A stretch of DNA of 64,000 bases from Shewanella frigidimarina (GCF_003797125.1 NZ_RKKE01000003.1:124001-188000); one strand, 5' to 3'. Positions 36,536 through 46,001 are shown, numbered from the stretch's first letter. The notes: generated by a model not told the origin, from the sequence alone. Numbers and translations are program-made.

Positions 36536-37063
36536 TTAATAGCATTCGATTTGTGCCTTAATAAGCGCCATAACCGTTTCTATAGCTACATCATAACCAG
36601 CAGTTTCTTGTCTAACCGCATTAGCGATTTCACGTTCATTAAATCTATCATCTAACCATTCTGCTTTTTTTGTCTCGCGGATAACGCTATCAATTTCGGC
36701 GGTAAGCGTTTCATCAATACCAAGATTATCATAAAGCGCCTGTTTCGCAGTAGAATCAACGGAACTTGAATACGTTGAACTTCTGTTATTACTTGGGTTA
36801 ACCACTTTTTGGCTAATAGGTAAATAGTGCGAGTACTTGTTGGTATCCAATGTTAAATAGCGCGCCATTAGCCGAGCTGATATCGATATGTTCAACCAAT
36901 CGATTAGCTTATAATCTATTAACTGCCATTTCGATATCGCTGGAATTTTGGCTTTAGCCATGCCAACTGGAGCAAAGCCTTGAGTGTAAATGAGCGTTTT
37001 AAAGTCACTGATATCAATGATGATCAGTTCGTATACGCTAAGCATGACAATTAAACCCGACAA
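36536..37063 (-). pseudogene. hsdR: Chimeric frame with the 3' end of hsdR
   Basis: The 175-codon frame has two parts. Residues from about 103 to the end (TAKQALYDNLGIDETLTAEI, KKAEWLDDRFNEREIANAVR, VMALIKAQIE) match the C-terminal end of type I restriction HsdR proteins. The first 100 residues do not; they read IIIDISDFKTLIYTQGFAP and belong to an unrecognised protein. I infer a deletion that fused a foreign gene start to the hsdR tail. No hsdM or hsdS remains here. Together with the metallopeptidase remnant it is what is left of a restriction locus next to tRNA-Val. Confidence 0.7.
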
Positions 37064-37302
37064 GGTATCAAATAGCAGTTGATAGCTGATATGAAACGCA
37101 TCGATAAGCCTTACTTTACAACACAGAACTTTAGATAATATTTTTATTCAATTAGTTACAGCAATTTCCAAAAGAAAAAAATGAAATTGTTAACTTAGAT
37201 TGATTATATTTGCATATTGAAATAGGTAACTAACTCCAAGAACACATTTTAAACAAACAACGTAAACTCGACAGCCAAACACCTCATAGAGAGGTAATAA
37301 TG

Positions 37303-38088
37303 TTATCCATCATTATGGCCATAATGAGTATTCAGATTTTGCTCATGTTCAAGATCGAAAGGCTCTGATGGATCGTACGTGGGTGCATCTTTCACTTGCT
37401 GCTGCGTCATATCAACATAAATTTTAGAGGTAGGCCAACTCACCTCTTTAATCCATTTGGGCGCAATCAAAACCAGATGACCCAACCACCAATTACTGGT
37501 GTTAATAATCAAATAACGAATAGCCCAAGTGTCGATATCTATCAACATACCGTGCAAATGACCCAATTCACCGTCTATGGCATCAAGGTGATAACCCGCC
37601 ACGGCATGACTGCTGCGTAGATGATGATCATTATCCCGTGATACTGCAGCCTCAATGTCTGCGGACATCTCTGGGTTTTCTACGTTATCTGGCTTTGGCG
37701 CGACACTATAATAACCAGGTGCCATCATGTTAGGACTGGGCTCACTTCCCCAAATACCAGTGTTACCCCAGTATTGTGAGTAACCATAATATTCCATATG
37801 ATCGACCTCATGCTGTCTAGAGACTGGTTTTTCGCTATCGATGTCAGGGCTGTTTTTTACCTGTTCTCTTGAGATTGTGACAGTAAGCGTCTTATGCTCC
37901 TGATTAAACTCTTTGATTGATATGGGTGAAAGCAATATTTTTTTGCTTGATAACCAAGATCCCGTTTCGACTACCAAATATCGGATCACCCAATGCTTAT
38001 CATCAAAATAAAAATCTTTGGTTAATCCAATATCGCCATCAGAGGCGTGAATGGCTAAACTTTTTAAATCCTTCAGTGTATATAACAT
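37303..38088 (-). CDS. Double PRC-barrel domain protein
   Basis: 261 residues from the ATG at 38088, which has GGAG ten bases upstream. Two PRC-barrel domains: residues about 1-75 (LKSLAIHASDGDIGLTKDFY, then WVIRYLVVETGSWL) and about 165-240 (GYHLDAIDGELGHLHGMLID, then WAIRYLIINTSNWWLG). The domain occurs in RNA maturation and stress proteins; stand-alone pairs of this kind are common in stress-tolerance clusters. No signal peptide, so cytoplasmic. A short relative occurs at 49255. Confidence 0.9.
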   Translation of the reverse strand: MLYTLKDLKSLAIHASDGDIGLTKDFYFDDKHWVIRYLVVETGSWLSSKKILLSPISIKEFNQEHKTLTVTISREQVKNSPDIDSEKPVSRQHEVDHMEYYGYSQYWGNTGIWGSEPSPNMMAPGYYSVAPKPDNVENPEMSADIEAAVSRDNDHHLRSSHAVAGYHLDAIDGELGHLHGMLIDIDTWAIRYLIINTSNWWLGHLVLIAPKWIKEVSWPTSKIYVDMTQQQVKDAPTYDPSEPFDLEHEQNLNTHYGHNDG

Positions 38089-38260
38089 AATGTATTTGCT
38101 CCAGATTAAAGATGGCAAACAATAAATCATTGCTTGCTAATAGAGTGAATATCTATCAGCTTGCACCAAATTTTCTATTCAATCTGTTCGGTGTCGCACC
38201 GATGGAGCATGAATACTAGCCTAATCTAGAGTTATCTATAAATTTTTAAGGTGAACTAGC

Positions 38261-38446
38261 ATGACTGACATAGAAAAATTAGAGTTAGCGGCCCATCGCA
38301 GCGATATCATCGAAGACGTCAACAATTTGATTGAGAAATATCGCGCTATTTTTGGATGGGATGTACCCGATATCGATGAAAAAGTGGCAAACAGATTAAT
38401 TTTGAATGAAGTTCGTCAGGCGCTTGATGATATTCAAAATGAATAA
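38261..38446 (+). CDS. Small acidic protein of unknown function
   Basis: 61 residues: helical, acidic, MTDIEKLELAAHRSDIIEDV then IEKYRAIFGWDVPDIDEKVA. No family known to me. AAGGTG lies eight bases before the ATG and codon use is normal, so it is probably real. It is divergent from the PRC-barrel gene, 172 bases apart. Confidence 0.6.
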   Translation: MTDIEKLELAAHRSDIIEDVNNLIEKYRAIFGWDVPDIDEKVANRLILNEVRQALDDIQNE

Positions 38447-39029
38447 ATTGTAAATATCAGTCAAAGCGCTTCAACATGTGAGTTTAGGTCAACGAAAAAT
38501 CAGATGTTAAATGCATCTTGCATCAGACTGCACATAATCTTAAAGCACATAAACTTAACTAACTCCAGCGGCAAAAGCCGAATGTATAGCCACTAGAAAA
38601 ATGGCTTTTGCAATCACTTTGCTGCTCTGCCCTTTTATGCCATTCATCTTCACAAAACAGCAGCCTTAGTAGCTGACTTGCTGCCTAAACGTAATCGCTG
38701 TAGGCCGTTGTTTAGTCTCTTTCCTATGAGCGAAACGCAGCTTTGCAAAGGTCTTTTTTACTATCTCCTCCCCCCAACTAAATATCCTGTCGATGAGTTA
38801 AATACTACTCAACATGCAATGCCTTTTGAACGAAAAATAATGGTTCCACTCGCCTGCTGTGATCGCAAATCACGCTAAACAAGTCATTTTAACCCTCTCG
38901 ATTCAACAAACTCTGTTATATTGATAACAAGATTACTTAAGTATTATGTGATATTGAATAAAATCAATAACATAAGAAAGATCATAGCTAGTAGTGAATG
39001 TCTCACTTTAATATATTGAAAGGTTATCA
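38447..39029. other. Intergenic region before the Crp/Fnr gene
   Basis: About 580 bases with no gene I can support. It has several short GGCTTTTG/CAAAAGCC-like words near 38568-38612 that could pair, and an FNR/CRP-like box at 38954. Confidence 0.4.
38954..38967. promoter_or_regulatory. FNR-like box before the Crp/Fnr regulator gene
   Basis: TTGAATAAAATCAA matches TTGAT-N4-ATCAA at nine of ten defined positions, 62 bases before the start of a Crp/Fnr gene. It could bind EtrA or the regulator's own product. Confidence 0.45.
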
Positions 39030-39728
39030 ATGATTGACCCAAATGAGAACGCATTACTTAAAGCATTACCTGAAGCAACAAAACTGCGCTTATTTCCACA
39101 GTTAAAGATAATAAAACTGCCCTTAGGTAAAGTTATTTATGAAGCTGGTCAAAACCTTGAAAATGTCTATTTTCCCATTGATAGTATTGTCTCTTTACTG
39201 AATGTTCTCGAAGATGGCGCATCGGCAGAAATATCTGTTGTCGGCAATGAAGGTTTAGTGGGCATTGCCGTGTTTATGGGGGGAGAAAGCACCATAAATC
39301 GCGCCATAGTACAAAGCGCAGGCCGAGCCTATAAATTGTCCGCGTCGATATTGTTCGATGAATTTAATGACAATCAAAGCCTTCGCGAACTGTTATTACG
39401 TTACACTCAAGCACTGATGGCACAAATGGCGCAGACGGCAATATGTAACAGGCATCATTCTATCGACCAGCAACTTTGTCGTTGGCTGCTGCTGTCGCTT
39501 GATAGACTGGCTAGCAACAATCTCACAATGACCCAAGAGTTGATCGCCAACATGTTAGGCGTCAGACGAGAAGGCGTAACTGAAGCCGCCGGTAAACTGC
39601 AAAAACTTGGGGTAATCAACTATAAGCGCGGTCAAATTACCGTGACCAACAGACAAAAACTCGAAACGCTGTGCTGCGAATGTTATGCAGTGGTAAAAGC
39701 TGAAACCGATAGACTAGAAACCTATTAA
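39030..39728 (+). CDS. Crp/Fnr-family regulator without iron-sulfur cysteines
   Basis: 232 residues. Residues 10-120 make a cNMP-binding-like beta roll (LGKVIYEAGQNLENVYFPID, SVVGNEGLVGIAVF); the C-terminal winged helix (LTMTQELIANMLGVRREGVT) binds DNA. The N-terminus lacks the FNR cysteine cluster, so it is not a direct oxygen sensor of that kind. The two cysteines in ETLCCECYAV near the end are unusual. The family is common beside stress and nitrosative genes. Targets unknown; probable autoregulation through the box upstream. Confidence 0.92.
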   Translation: MIDPNENALLKALPEATKLRLFPQLKIIKLPLGKVIYEAGQNLENVYFPIDSIVSLLNVLEDGASAEISVVGNEGLVGIAVFMGGESTINRAIVQSAGRAYKLSASILFDEFNDNQSLRELLLRYTQALMAQMAQTAICNRHHSIDQQLCRWLLLSLDRLASNNLTMTQELIANMLGVRREGVTEAAGKLQKLGVINYKRGQITVTNRQKLETLCCECYAVVKAETDRLETY

Positions 39729-39759
39729 CTAAAATATCTATTAACTAAATTATCTATGC

Positions 39760-39784
39760 CAAGCTACCCCTCATTGGTAGCTTG
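39760..39784. terminator. Stem-loop after the Crp/Fnr gene
   Basis: CAAGCTACC and GGTAGCTTG form a 9-bp stem with a 7-base loop, 31 bases past the stop. No T-run; probable weak terminator. Confidence 0.5.
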
Positions 39785-40105
39785 CCATGGTATCTGTGGC
39801 TATCTTGTCGTTTATAACAAATCATCCCAAACATTAAAAACAATAACGTCATGCCCTTTCTATATCCTCCCGAGCAAGATTAATCGGCTTCACAGCTAGA
39901 CGCTTAAGGTGAAATGAATTGATTTCATTCAAACTCAGTGTTGTGAAACCACAGCCACCTAACCCATCGATTTAGTTAAACTCTCGATAACTATGTCGCT
40001 ATCTTAGATAACTATGCTCCTTCGCCATGTTATGTCATTGCCATATAAGGTATTGCTTGTGAAATATTACTTTTATCAGCTTGCTAGCCCCTAGCTGTGC
40101 AACCG

Positions 40106-41488
40106 TTACACCGGTGCTGCCATCGAAATGATGCGAACCAGCTTCTTATTAACGAACTGCTGAATGCCCATTTCGCCGAGTTCGCGGCCATAACCGGAAT
40201 CTTTGACGCCGCCGAATGGAAGCGCTGCATCGGTCCAATCAATATTGTTCATGAACATCATACCGGTATCAATCTGACTGGCGACGCGTTTGCCACGAGC
40301 GGCATCTTCGGTAAACACAGATCCACCAAGTCCGAAGTCAGAATCGTTGGCAAGCGCTATGGCCGCGGCTTCGTCCTTAACCCGAAAAATCAACGCAACT
40401 GGGCCGAAGAACTCAGTGCGATAAGCAGGGTTGCCTGGCTCAATGTTGGTCAGTATCGTGGTCTGCATGAAAGAGCCCGGGCAGTCGATACGCTTGCCGC
40501 CCATTAACACCTTAGCACCATGGGCTACAGCATCATCGACCTGCTTCAAAATATTAACCAGAGCGGCTTCTTGCGACATCGGTCCCTTGGTGGTTTTTTC
40601 ATCCATCGGATCGCCAGGTTGCTGAAGTTCAAGCGCGGTTTGAAACTTTTCGATGAATTTGTCAGCAATCGAATCGAGCACAATAAAGCGTTTAGCAGCA
40701 CAGCAGGTTTGTCCCTGGTTGTACATACGCCCCCAAACAGCCCAAGGAATCGTGTTGACGAGATCAGCGTCATCAAGCACGATAAAGGCATCACTGCCAC
40801 CGAGCTCCATCGACGAGGGTTTGAGGTTTTGCCCTGCTCGGGCGGCAACGCTTCTGCCAGCGGCTAAACCACCGGTCAGTGCCACGCCCTTGACGCGCGG
40901 GTCGTCGATAATCTGGTTAGACTGTTGGTGCGAAACCAGCAGATTGGTGTACAAACCTTCTGGTGCGCCCGCATCAATCAGCAACTGCTCAAAGGCAATA
41001 GCACACTGGGGCACATTGCTGGCATGTTTCACCACCAAAACATTGCCCGCCATCAGTTGCGGGCCTGCGACACGAGCAAGTTGATAAAAGGGAAAGTTCC
41101 ATGGCTCGACGCAGAAAATCACGCCTATCGGGCTGCTTTCCATATGGGCTTCGCCATTTTCCGGGTCAAGTTTCTCTGGAGCTAAAAACGCTTCCGCGTG
41201 CTCTGCATAATAGCTGAGGATTTTGCCACTGAAATTCACTTCGCCACGGGCTTCATCAATTCGCTTCCCCATCTCTAGTGTTGCCAGCTTGGGATAGTCA
41301 TCAGTATGCGCATGCAGAAGTTCCGCAGCCTTGGCCATAATAGCGGCGCGTTGCTTATAGCTGGTATTTTTCCATGTTTGGTAACAGGCATGCGCAGCGG
41401 CAAGCTTGATCTCAAGCTGTTCATCACTGATTTCATCAAAGGTCTTCAAGATTGTTCCGTTATTGGGATTAATGCTTTTGTAGGTCAT
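40106..41488 (-). CDS. NAD(P)-dependent aldehyde dehydrogenase (succinate-semialdehyde type)
   Basis: 460 residues. Catalytic cysteine in GQTCCAAKRF near 259; general-base glutamate in MELGGSDAFIV near 226; cofactor-binding segment PWNFPFYQLARVAGPQLMAG near 128; the C-terminal PFGGVKDSGYGRELG near 425 is typical of succinate-semialdehyde dehydrogenases of the GabD/Sad group. Oxidises an aldehyde to an acid. GC-rich relative to its surroundings, a sign of import. The OYE gene lies 81 bases upstream on the same strand, so they may be one detoxification operon. Confidence 0.94.
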   Translation of the reverse strand: MTYKSINPNNGTILKTFDEISDEQLEIKLAAAHACYQTWKNTSYKQRAAIMAKAAELLHAHTDDYPKLATLEMGKRIDEARGEVNFSGKILSYYAEHAEAFLAPEKLDPENGEAHMESSPIGVIFCVEPWNFPFYQLARVAGPQLMAGNVLVVKHASNVPQCAIAFEQLLIDAGAPEGLYTNLLVSHQQSNQIIDDPRVKGVALTGGLAAGRSVAARAGQNLKPSSMELGGSDAFIVLDDADLVNTIPWAVWGRMYNQGQTCCAAKRFIVLDSIADKFIEKFQTALELQQPGDPMDEKTTKGPMSQEAALVNILKQVDDAVAHGAKVLMGGKRIDCPGSFMQTTILTNIEPGNPAYRTEFFGPVALIFRVKDEAAAIALANDSDFGLGGSVFTEDAARGKRVASQIDTGMMFMNNIDWTDAALPFGGVKDSGYGRELGEMGIQQFVNKKLVRIISMAAPV

Positions 41489-41569
41489 AGTGAAATCCTG
41501 TTTTAATTTGGTCTTATGGACGCCGCAAGCTTCTACTGAATTGTGCTACCTCGGCGATGACTTTTGGCG

Positions 41570-42658
41570 TTAACGCTCTTGTGACGTCGCCAGAGTTGGA
41601 TAGTCGGTATAGCCCTTGGCGCTAGGTACGTAAAAAGTCGCTTCGTCTGGAGTGTTGAGCTCGGCATCTTGGCTCATCCGAGCGACGAGATCAGGGTTAG
41701 CAAAAAACGGACGGCCAAAGGCGACCAGGTCGCCATGTTTATCGCGTAACGCCTGTTCAGCGCTTTGATGATCAAACCCTCCGGACAGAATGAACAGACC
41801 ATCGAAACCAGCGCGCAGCTTAAGCTTAAAGTCTGCGGGTACCGTTGGTGCCCCCATGGATGAATGATCAACCAAGTGGATGTAGAGAAGCCCCTGTGAG
41901 GAAAGTGCCTTAGTCAATGCCAGGTACTGCGTCTCTATGTCGGGGAATGCGCCGGTGCCATTGAACACACCGTAAGGAGAGAGCCGGATACCAACCCGAT
42001 CGTTGCCGATGGCTGCCACTGTCGCACGCACAATCTCCAGCGCGAGTCGGTTGCGGCCTTCAATGCTGCCGCCGTAACCGTCAGTGCGCAGGTTGATCAG
42101 CGGATTCAAAAACTGCTCGATTAAGTAGCCGTTGGCGCCGTGTATTTCGACACCGTCGAAACCAGCCTCCAGCGCGAGCTTCGCTGACGTCTCATACTCT
42201 TTTACCACATGAGCGATGTCGGCCTCGGTCATTTTGCGGGGCGTACTGTGGGGCTGCATCCCTAGGGTGTCGGTATACATCTCGCCGGGGCATATCGCTG
42301 CATCTGGCCCGAGTATTTCGGCACCTGTTGGCAAGTTGTCGACATGCGCGACTCGACCGCAGTGCATCAACTGTAAGAAGATTTTACCGCCTTTGGCGTG
42401 TACCGCTGATGTGCTTGCCTTCCATGCATTCATCTGCGTGCTATCGAAAAGACCGGGGATGCGTGGGTAGCCCAGTCCGTTGGGGCTGGGCGAAGTGCCC
42501 TCGGTAATAATCAGTCCAGCCGTCGCACGTTGGCCGTAGTACGTTGCCATCAGCGCATTAGGCGTGTGCTCAGGCGTAGCCCGACTGCGTGTTAACGGCG
42601 CCATTACCATGCGATTGGATAGCTGCAGCGAGCGATTAGAAAACGTTTCGAAAAGCAT
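41570..42658 (-). CDS. Old Yellow Enzyme family alkene reductase (NemA-like)
   Basis: 362 residues. FMN-binding barrel with VMAPLTRSRATPEHTPN near 19-35, the paired substrate histidine-asparagine in GVEIHGANGYLIEQFLNP near 180, the TEGTSPSPNGLGYPRIPG segment and FGRPFFANPDLVARM near 325. Reduces carbon-carbon double bonds of enones and nitro compounds with NADPH; role in quinone or electrophile detoxification. Also GC-rich, and likely cotranscribed with the aldehyde dehydrogenase. Confidence 0.95.
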   Translation of the reverse strand: MLFETFSNRSLQLSNRMVMAPLTRSRATPEHTPNALMATYYGQRATAGLIITEGTSPSPNGLGYPRIPGLFDSTQMNAWKASTSAVHAKGGKIFLQLMHCGRVAHVDNLPTGAEILGPDAAICPGEMYTDTLGMQPHSTPRKMTEADIAHVVKEYETSAKLALEAGFDGVEIHGANGYLIEQFLNPLINLRTDGYGGSIEGRNRLALEIVRATVAAIGNDRVGIRLSPYGVFNGTGAFPDIETQYLALTKALSSQGLLYIHLVDHSSMGAPTVPADFKLKLRAGFDGLFILSGGFDHQSAEQALRDKHGDLVAFGRPFFANPDLVARMSQDAELNTPDEATFYVPSAKGYTDYPTLATSQER

Positions 42659-43011
42659 AAGCTAGATATCCTGTTATGTATGATGAGGATGAATCCTGCC
42701 GAACCCGAAGAAAAGATCATTGCGGCAAGTCCTGAGAACTACAGCTTGCGCGCTGGCATTTAGCTGGTCTGTTCGTTAGAACACATACCCACAAATGACG
42801 CCTACAGATCTAATAGGGTCATTGGCTGGCAGAAAGTTCGCTAGCGAACAGATGAAATATCGTCAATTGCATATTGTATGTGTGATGCTTACTCGTCAGA
42901 CATGAGAGCCAAGATGATTTATGAAGGAGTTTCACTGAATGCTGCGACTTCTGTATTTGGATCTGGCTTGGCCTGCTTGTTCGCCCCCCTACTACTGAGC
43001 GGAGGAATACT
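42659..43011. other. Intergenic region between OYE gene and thioredoxin-like gene
   Basis: About 350 bases, divergent promoters expected. No repeat, RNA or gene recognised. GGAGG lies at 43001, seven bases before the next start. Confidence 0.4.
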
Positions 43012-43578
43012 ATGCTAACCAGACCAATGATACCGACAACACTCTGGGGCTCAACATCCCGACGCGTTACTGAGCTGACCCTACTTGCCATACTAACCCT
43101 ATGTGGGCCGTCTGCTATCGCAGGCGATGGACCATGGCCGTCATTTACAGCGACGGCGCTTAGCGGCGAAAAAGTTGACAGTAACAAACTGATAGGTCAA
43201 CCGACACTGCTCATACTTACGCCGTCTCGCAATGCCGCAATATCCACTCGGGAGTGGGTTAACACATTGCGCTCAGAGATAGATCATAGTAAATATCGGG
43301 TTCGCGACGTACTGGCTGTCAATTTACCCTTCTTTATGTCGGAAGAAGATGTCATTGGCCGAGCCAAAGAACAAGTGCCGCAGCGCTATCACGATCAAAC
43401 CTGGATTCTCAACTCACAGATCATGGAAAGCGCGTTGGGTGTGCCCTCCGATAGCGAAGAGGCCGTCATTGTTGTTTTGGATAAGAACGGTAATCTGATA
43501 TCGCAGGTTCATGGTAAAGTCACGGCGGCGCGGATGAGTGAGGTCACCAATGCCTTGCAGAGCCTGACTAGTGACTAA
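43012..43578 (+). CDS. Secreted thioredoxin-like protein without the active-site cysteines
   Basis: 188 residues. Signal peptide near 20-38 (LTLLAILTLCGPSAIA). The mature part begins with WPSFTATALSGEKVDSNKL then LIGQPTLLILTPSRNAA, the order seen in TlpA/AhpC-like thioredoxin folds, but where CxxC would lie it reads PSRN, so no disulfide chemistry is expected. AVIVVLDKNGNLISQVHG matches the late strand of the fold. Function unknown. The gene stands alone; GC-rich like the genes upstream. Confidence 0.65.
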   Translation: MLTRPMIPTTLWGSTSRRVTELTLLAILTLCGPSAIAGDGPWPSFTATALSGEKVDSNKLIGQPTLLILTPSRNAAISTREWVNTLRSEIDHSKYRVRDVLAVNLPFFMSEEDVIGRAKEQVPQRYHDQTWILNSQIMESALGVPSDSEEAVIVVLDKNGNLISQVHGKVTAARMSEVTNALQSLTSD

Positions 43579-43801
43579 CCGCCTCCGTCGCCGTCAATTA
43601 TCACTGTAATATCGCTTTGCCAATATCATATTGGTCGGGCTTCTATGTATCGTTATCGAGTTTTGAAAGAATGTTTTGCGTTTGCGGATAGCAAAATTAT
43701 ACGAGTTATAGTGAACGATGAGGTTGTGAATAGGGTGCGTTGAATATACACCCAGGAAAAGCTAGCGAATTGGTCAACAAAAAAATGAATGTTGTATGCT
43801 C

Positions 43802-43975
43802 GGGTCTGTTGATCTTTGCTGGTTAAATTTCGTTCAAGATAAAAACGTTTTAATCGAGGCGAGTGGATTGCTGCCTAGCAATCTAAGCACTACTCGCTTA
43901 ATAAAGATTCGCTCAACAAAGAGTAAAACGTTTTTAGCCGAACCCTTCGGGCAGCGTTGAAAGATCAACAGACCC
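43802..43975. mobile_element. MITE-like element with 16-bp terminal inverted repeats
   Basis: 174 bases bounded by GGGTCTGTTGATCTTT and its exact complement AAAGATCAACAGACCC. Inside are a second arm pair (AAAAACGTTTTA with TAAAACGTTTTT) and a hairpin (GATTGCT with AGCAATC), so the whole can fold on itself. It has no coding frame and fits a non-autonomous element moved by a related transposase. It lies in the 420-base gap between the thioredoxin-like gene and the DUF2254 gene. Target-site duplication is not clear (flanks TGCTC and TAGTA). Confidence 0.75.
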
Positions 43976-44000
43976 TAGTATCCGTCTAATTTGCATAAAA

Positions 44001-45353
44001 CTAATCTTTCCCAACTAATGCGCGCAATGCAGACTGACCGTCCAACGATTCACGCACCTTGGACTGCCGCATTTCAAGCTGCGCGCGATCATGACTAGAT
44101 TCAAAACAACGAGCGGTCAACTCTTCAATCCACTGAAGCTGTTGGTCGAGTGCTCTCAAGCGGTTCGGGCAGGTAGTTAGACTTCCGATGGTCTCAATGG
44201 CACCAAGCATGCGTACTAGTATCGCAAGATTCTCCTCTGCGCAACTTCGGATCTGGTCGAAAGCATCGGCCAATAGACCCTCAAAGCTCGGAACAATCGC
44301 TACCATCCGCAGAGTGTCTTCCTCAAAACGATACAATGGCGGAAATTGCCGACTGGCCAATCGAGCCATAATCGAGGTTAAATAGTCCACGCACATCACT
44401 GCAGTTGAAGTGTCATTAACCCCGGGGGACAGCGCTTTTATGGCCATATCCACAATCTGTCGAATACCGAAAGCAGGGTCCTGATCCACTGTGCGATGGC
44501 GGCCAATACTGTAAGCAGCATTCAAAGCATCAATTAGTTTCTGCTCTGGCGGATAAGTAAGAGCTAGCGACACCAGAGCCGTATCTTGGACAATAAACGA
44601 GCCGATGCCCTGCTCCATCCGTACTATAGTTCTGTGGTCGCTCGCCAAACATATTAGTCTTTTGTTATTTACGCCTAAAACGTAACCACTGCGAGCTGCA
44701 GGCACTGGATACCAGACCCGCTCATCCAGAGACTTTAGTATCGGGTGTCGCATTTCATCTTCATCAAGTTCCTCATCCGGTTTTATCGGCAGCAACCTAT
44801 CTATGGCAGCATTGGTTTCCTGAGCGACCGAAGCGATGATACTTGATGCCTGGATTGACAAGGCAATATGATGAATAAAATAGATAAGGACCCCCACTCC
44901 ACCAAGCGACATCACAAAGGCAAAAAACACTGCTAGACTGGGCACAAATTCATCACCAACACCGCTACCACGAATGGTGCGTAATACGATAAGACAGTAA
45001 GCGAAAATGCTCGCAAAAACCCCCAGTGTTGCTTGCGTGACACTGTTACGCATAAAGTTCCTCAAAATGCGAGAGGTGTACTGGCCCGATGCTAGCACCA
45101 GGGCCAGCAGTGTCATGGAGAAAGTGATCCCCATGACAGTCATCATCGAACCTGCCAAGGTGGACAACATTTGGCGAGCGCCTTCTGCACCGACCCCAAA
45201 CAGTCGTGGCCACTGAATTAGCCATTGGTTTAAACCGGCAGACTCTACTTCGATCAACACAACCGCTAAGGTCATACTGACAGCGACCATCAGTGAAGGC
45301 ATGAACCAAAAGCTCGATTGCAGATTCCCCCAAAACTGTCTTAACTTAATCAT
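44001..45353 (-). CDS. DUF2254 membrane protein
   Basis: 450 residues from the ATG at 45353 with AGGAG seven bases upstream. Four predicted membrane helices in the N-terminal 200 residues (FMPSLMVAVSMTLAVVLIEV; MSLGGVGVLIYFIHHIALSI), then a soluble C-terminal region with DPAFGIRQIVDMAIKALSPG. The family is widespread and of unknown function, probably in the inner membrane. It begins a run of stress-type genes on the minus strand, 50 bases after the GlsB gene. Confidence 0.85.
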   Translation of the reverse strand: MIKLRQFWGNLQSSFWFMPSLMVAVSMTLAVVLIEVESAGLNQWLIQWPRLFGVGAEGARQMLSTLAGSMMTVMGITFSMTLLALVLASGQYTSRILRNFMRNSVTQATLGVFASIFAYCLIVLRTIRGSGVGDEFVPSLAVFFAFVMSLGGVGVLIYFIHHIALSIQASSIIASVAQETNAAIDRLLPIKPDEELDEDEMRHPILKSLDERVWYPVPAARSGYVLGVNNKRLICLASDHRTIVRMEQGIGSFIVQDTALVSLALTYPPEQKLIDALNAAYSIGRHRTVDQDPAFGIRQIVDMAIKALSPGVNDTSTAVMCVDYLTSIMARLASRQFPPLYRFEEDTLRMVAIVPSFEGLLADAFDQIRSCAEENLAILVRMLGAIETIGSLTTCPNRLRALDQQLQWIEELTARCFESSHDRAQLEMRQSKVRESLDGQSALRALVGKD

Positions 45354-45403
45354 GTGGCCACTCCTAATTTGAATTTTCAACATGTATCGTCGTGTTTAAG
45401 GAA

Positions 45404-45658
45404 CTAGGCTTTCTTCTTAACCAAACTAATTATGAATAACAAAATAACAGCGCCTATAGTAGCCATAATGATAGAGCCTAATAAACCGCCTGTTGATATG
45501 CCGAGTAAGCTAAATATAAAACCACCTACTACAGCACCAACAACTCCTACAATAATATTGCCTATGACACCAAATCCTCCGCCCTTTATTATGTTGCCTG
45601 CAAGCCACCCTGCCAAGGCGCCTATTCCCAAAAATATGAGTAAACTAATAATGTCCAT
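45404..45658 (-). CDS. GlsB/YeaQ/YmgE family stress membrane protein
   Basis: 84 residues, three hydrophobic glycine-rich segments (LLIFLGIGALAGWLAGNIIK; GVIGNIIVGVVGAVVGGFIF; IIMATIGAVILLFIISLV). This is the transglycosylase-associated family induced by general stress. AGGAGTGC before the start. Small inner-membrane protein of unknown mechanism. Confidence 0.93.
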   Translation of the reverse strand: MDIISLLIFLGIGALAGWLAGNIIKGGGFGVIGNIIVGVVGAVVGGFIFSLLGISTGGLLGSIIMATIGAVILLFIISLVKKKA

Positions 45659-45713
45659 GTTGCACTCCTGTGCTAATTTATAGTGCGCCTATTTGGCGCA
45701 ATGACCATGCTGT

Positions 45714-46001
45714 TTATTTGAATCTGGAGGTAGCCAACTTCAGCGAATTGCCAAGCGAGTTCCACGCACCATCCATACCTGCTTTGAGCTCCTCCCATGC
45801 ACCGTCACTGGATTCCTTAAGTTCGGTAAGTTTGCTGTTGGCCGATTTTTGCATCGTTCGCAGTTCCTCGATTTGTTTGTAGTACTCAATTTGTGCATCG
45901 GCCTCCGCGTGATCAGCTTTGGCCTTGAGCTTATCGATCTCTGCGCTCCACTGGTCTAATTGTGCCTGTAGTTTTTTTTGGTAAGCTTCTTTCTTGTTCA
46001 T
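45714..46001 (-). CDS. Coiled-coil protein of the sll1863 stress type
   Basis: 95 residues, helical throughout, with heptads from residue 5 to 65 (LQAQLDQWSAEIDKLKAKAD) and an amphipathic AWEELKAGMDGAWNSLGNSL. The length and pattern match sll1863-like stress proteins. AAAGGAG precedes the start. Role unknown. Adjacent to GlsB in the same direction. Confidence 0.8.
   Translation of the reverse strand: MNKKEAYQKKLQAQLDQWSAEIDKLKAKADHAEADAQIEYYKQIEELRTMQKSANSKLTELKESSDGAWEELKAGMDGAWNSLGNSLKLATSRFK

Noticed and set aside
38678-38878. 66-codon plus-strand frame before the Crp/Fnr gene
   Set aside because: No ribosome site and irregular residue content; treated as spacer.
40097-41185. Several frames antisense to the aldehyde dehydrogenase gene
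   Set aside because: They mirror a GC-rich coding sequence and contain no independent motif.
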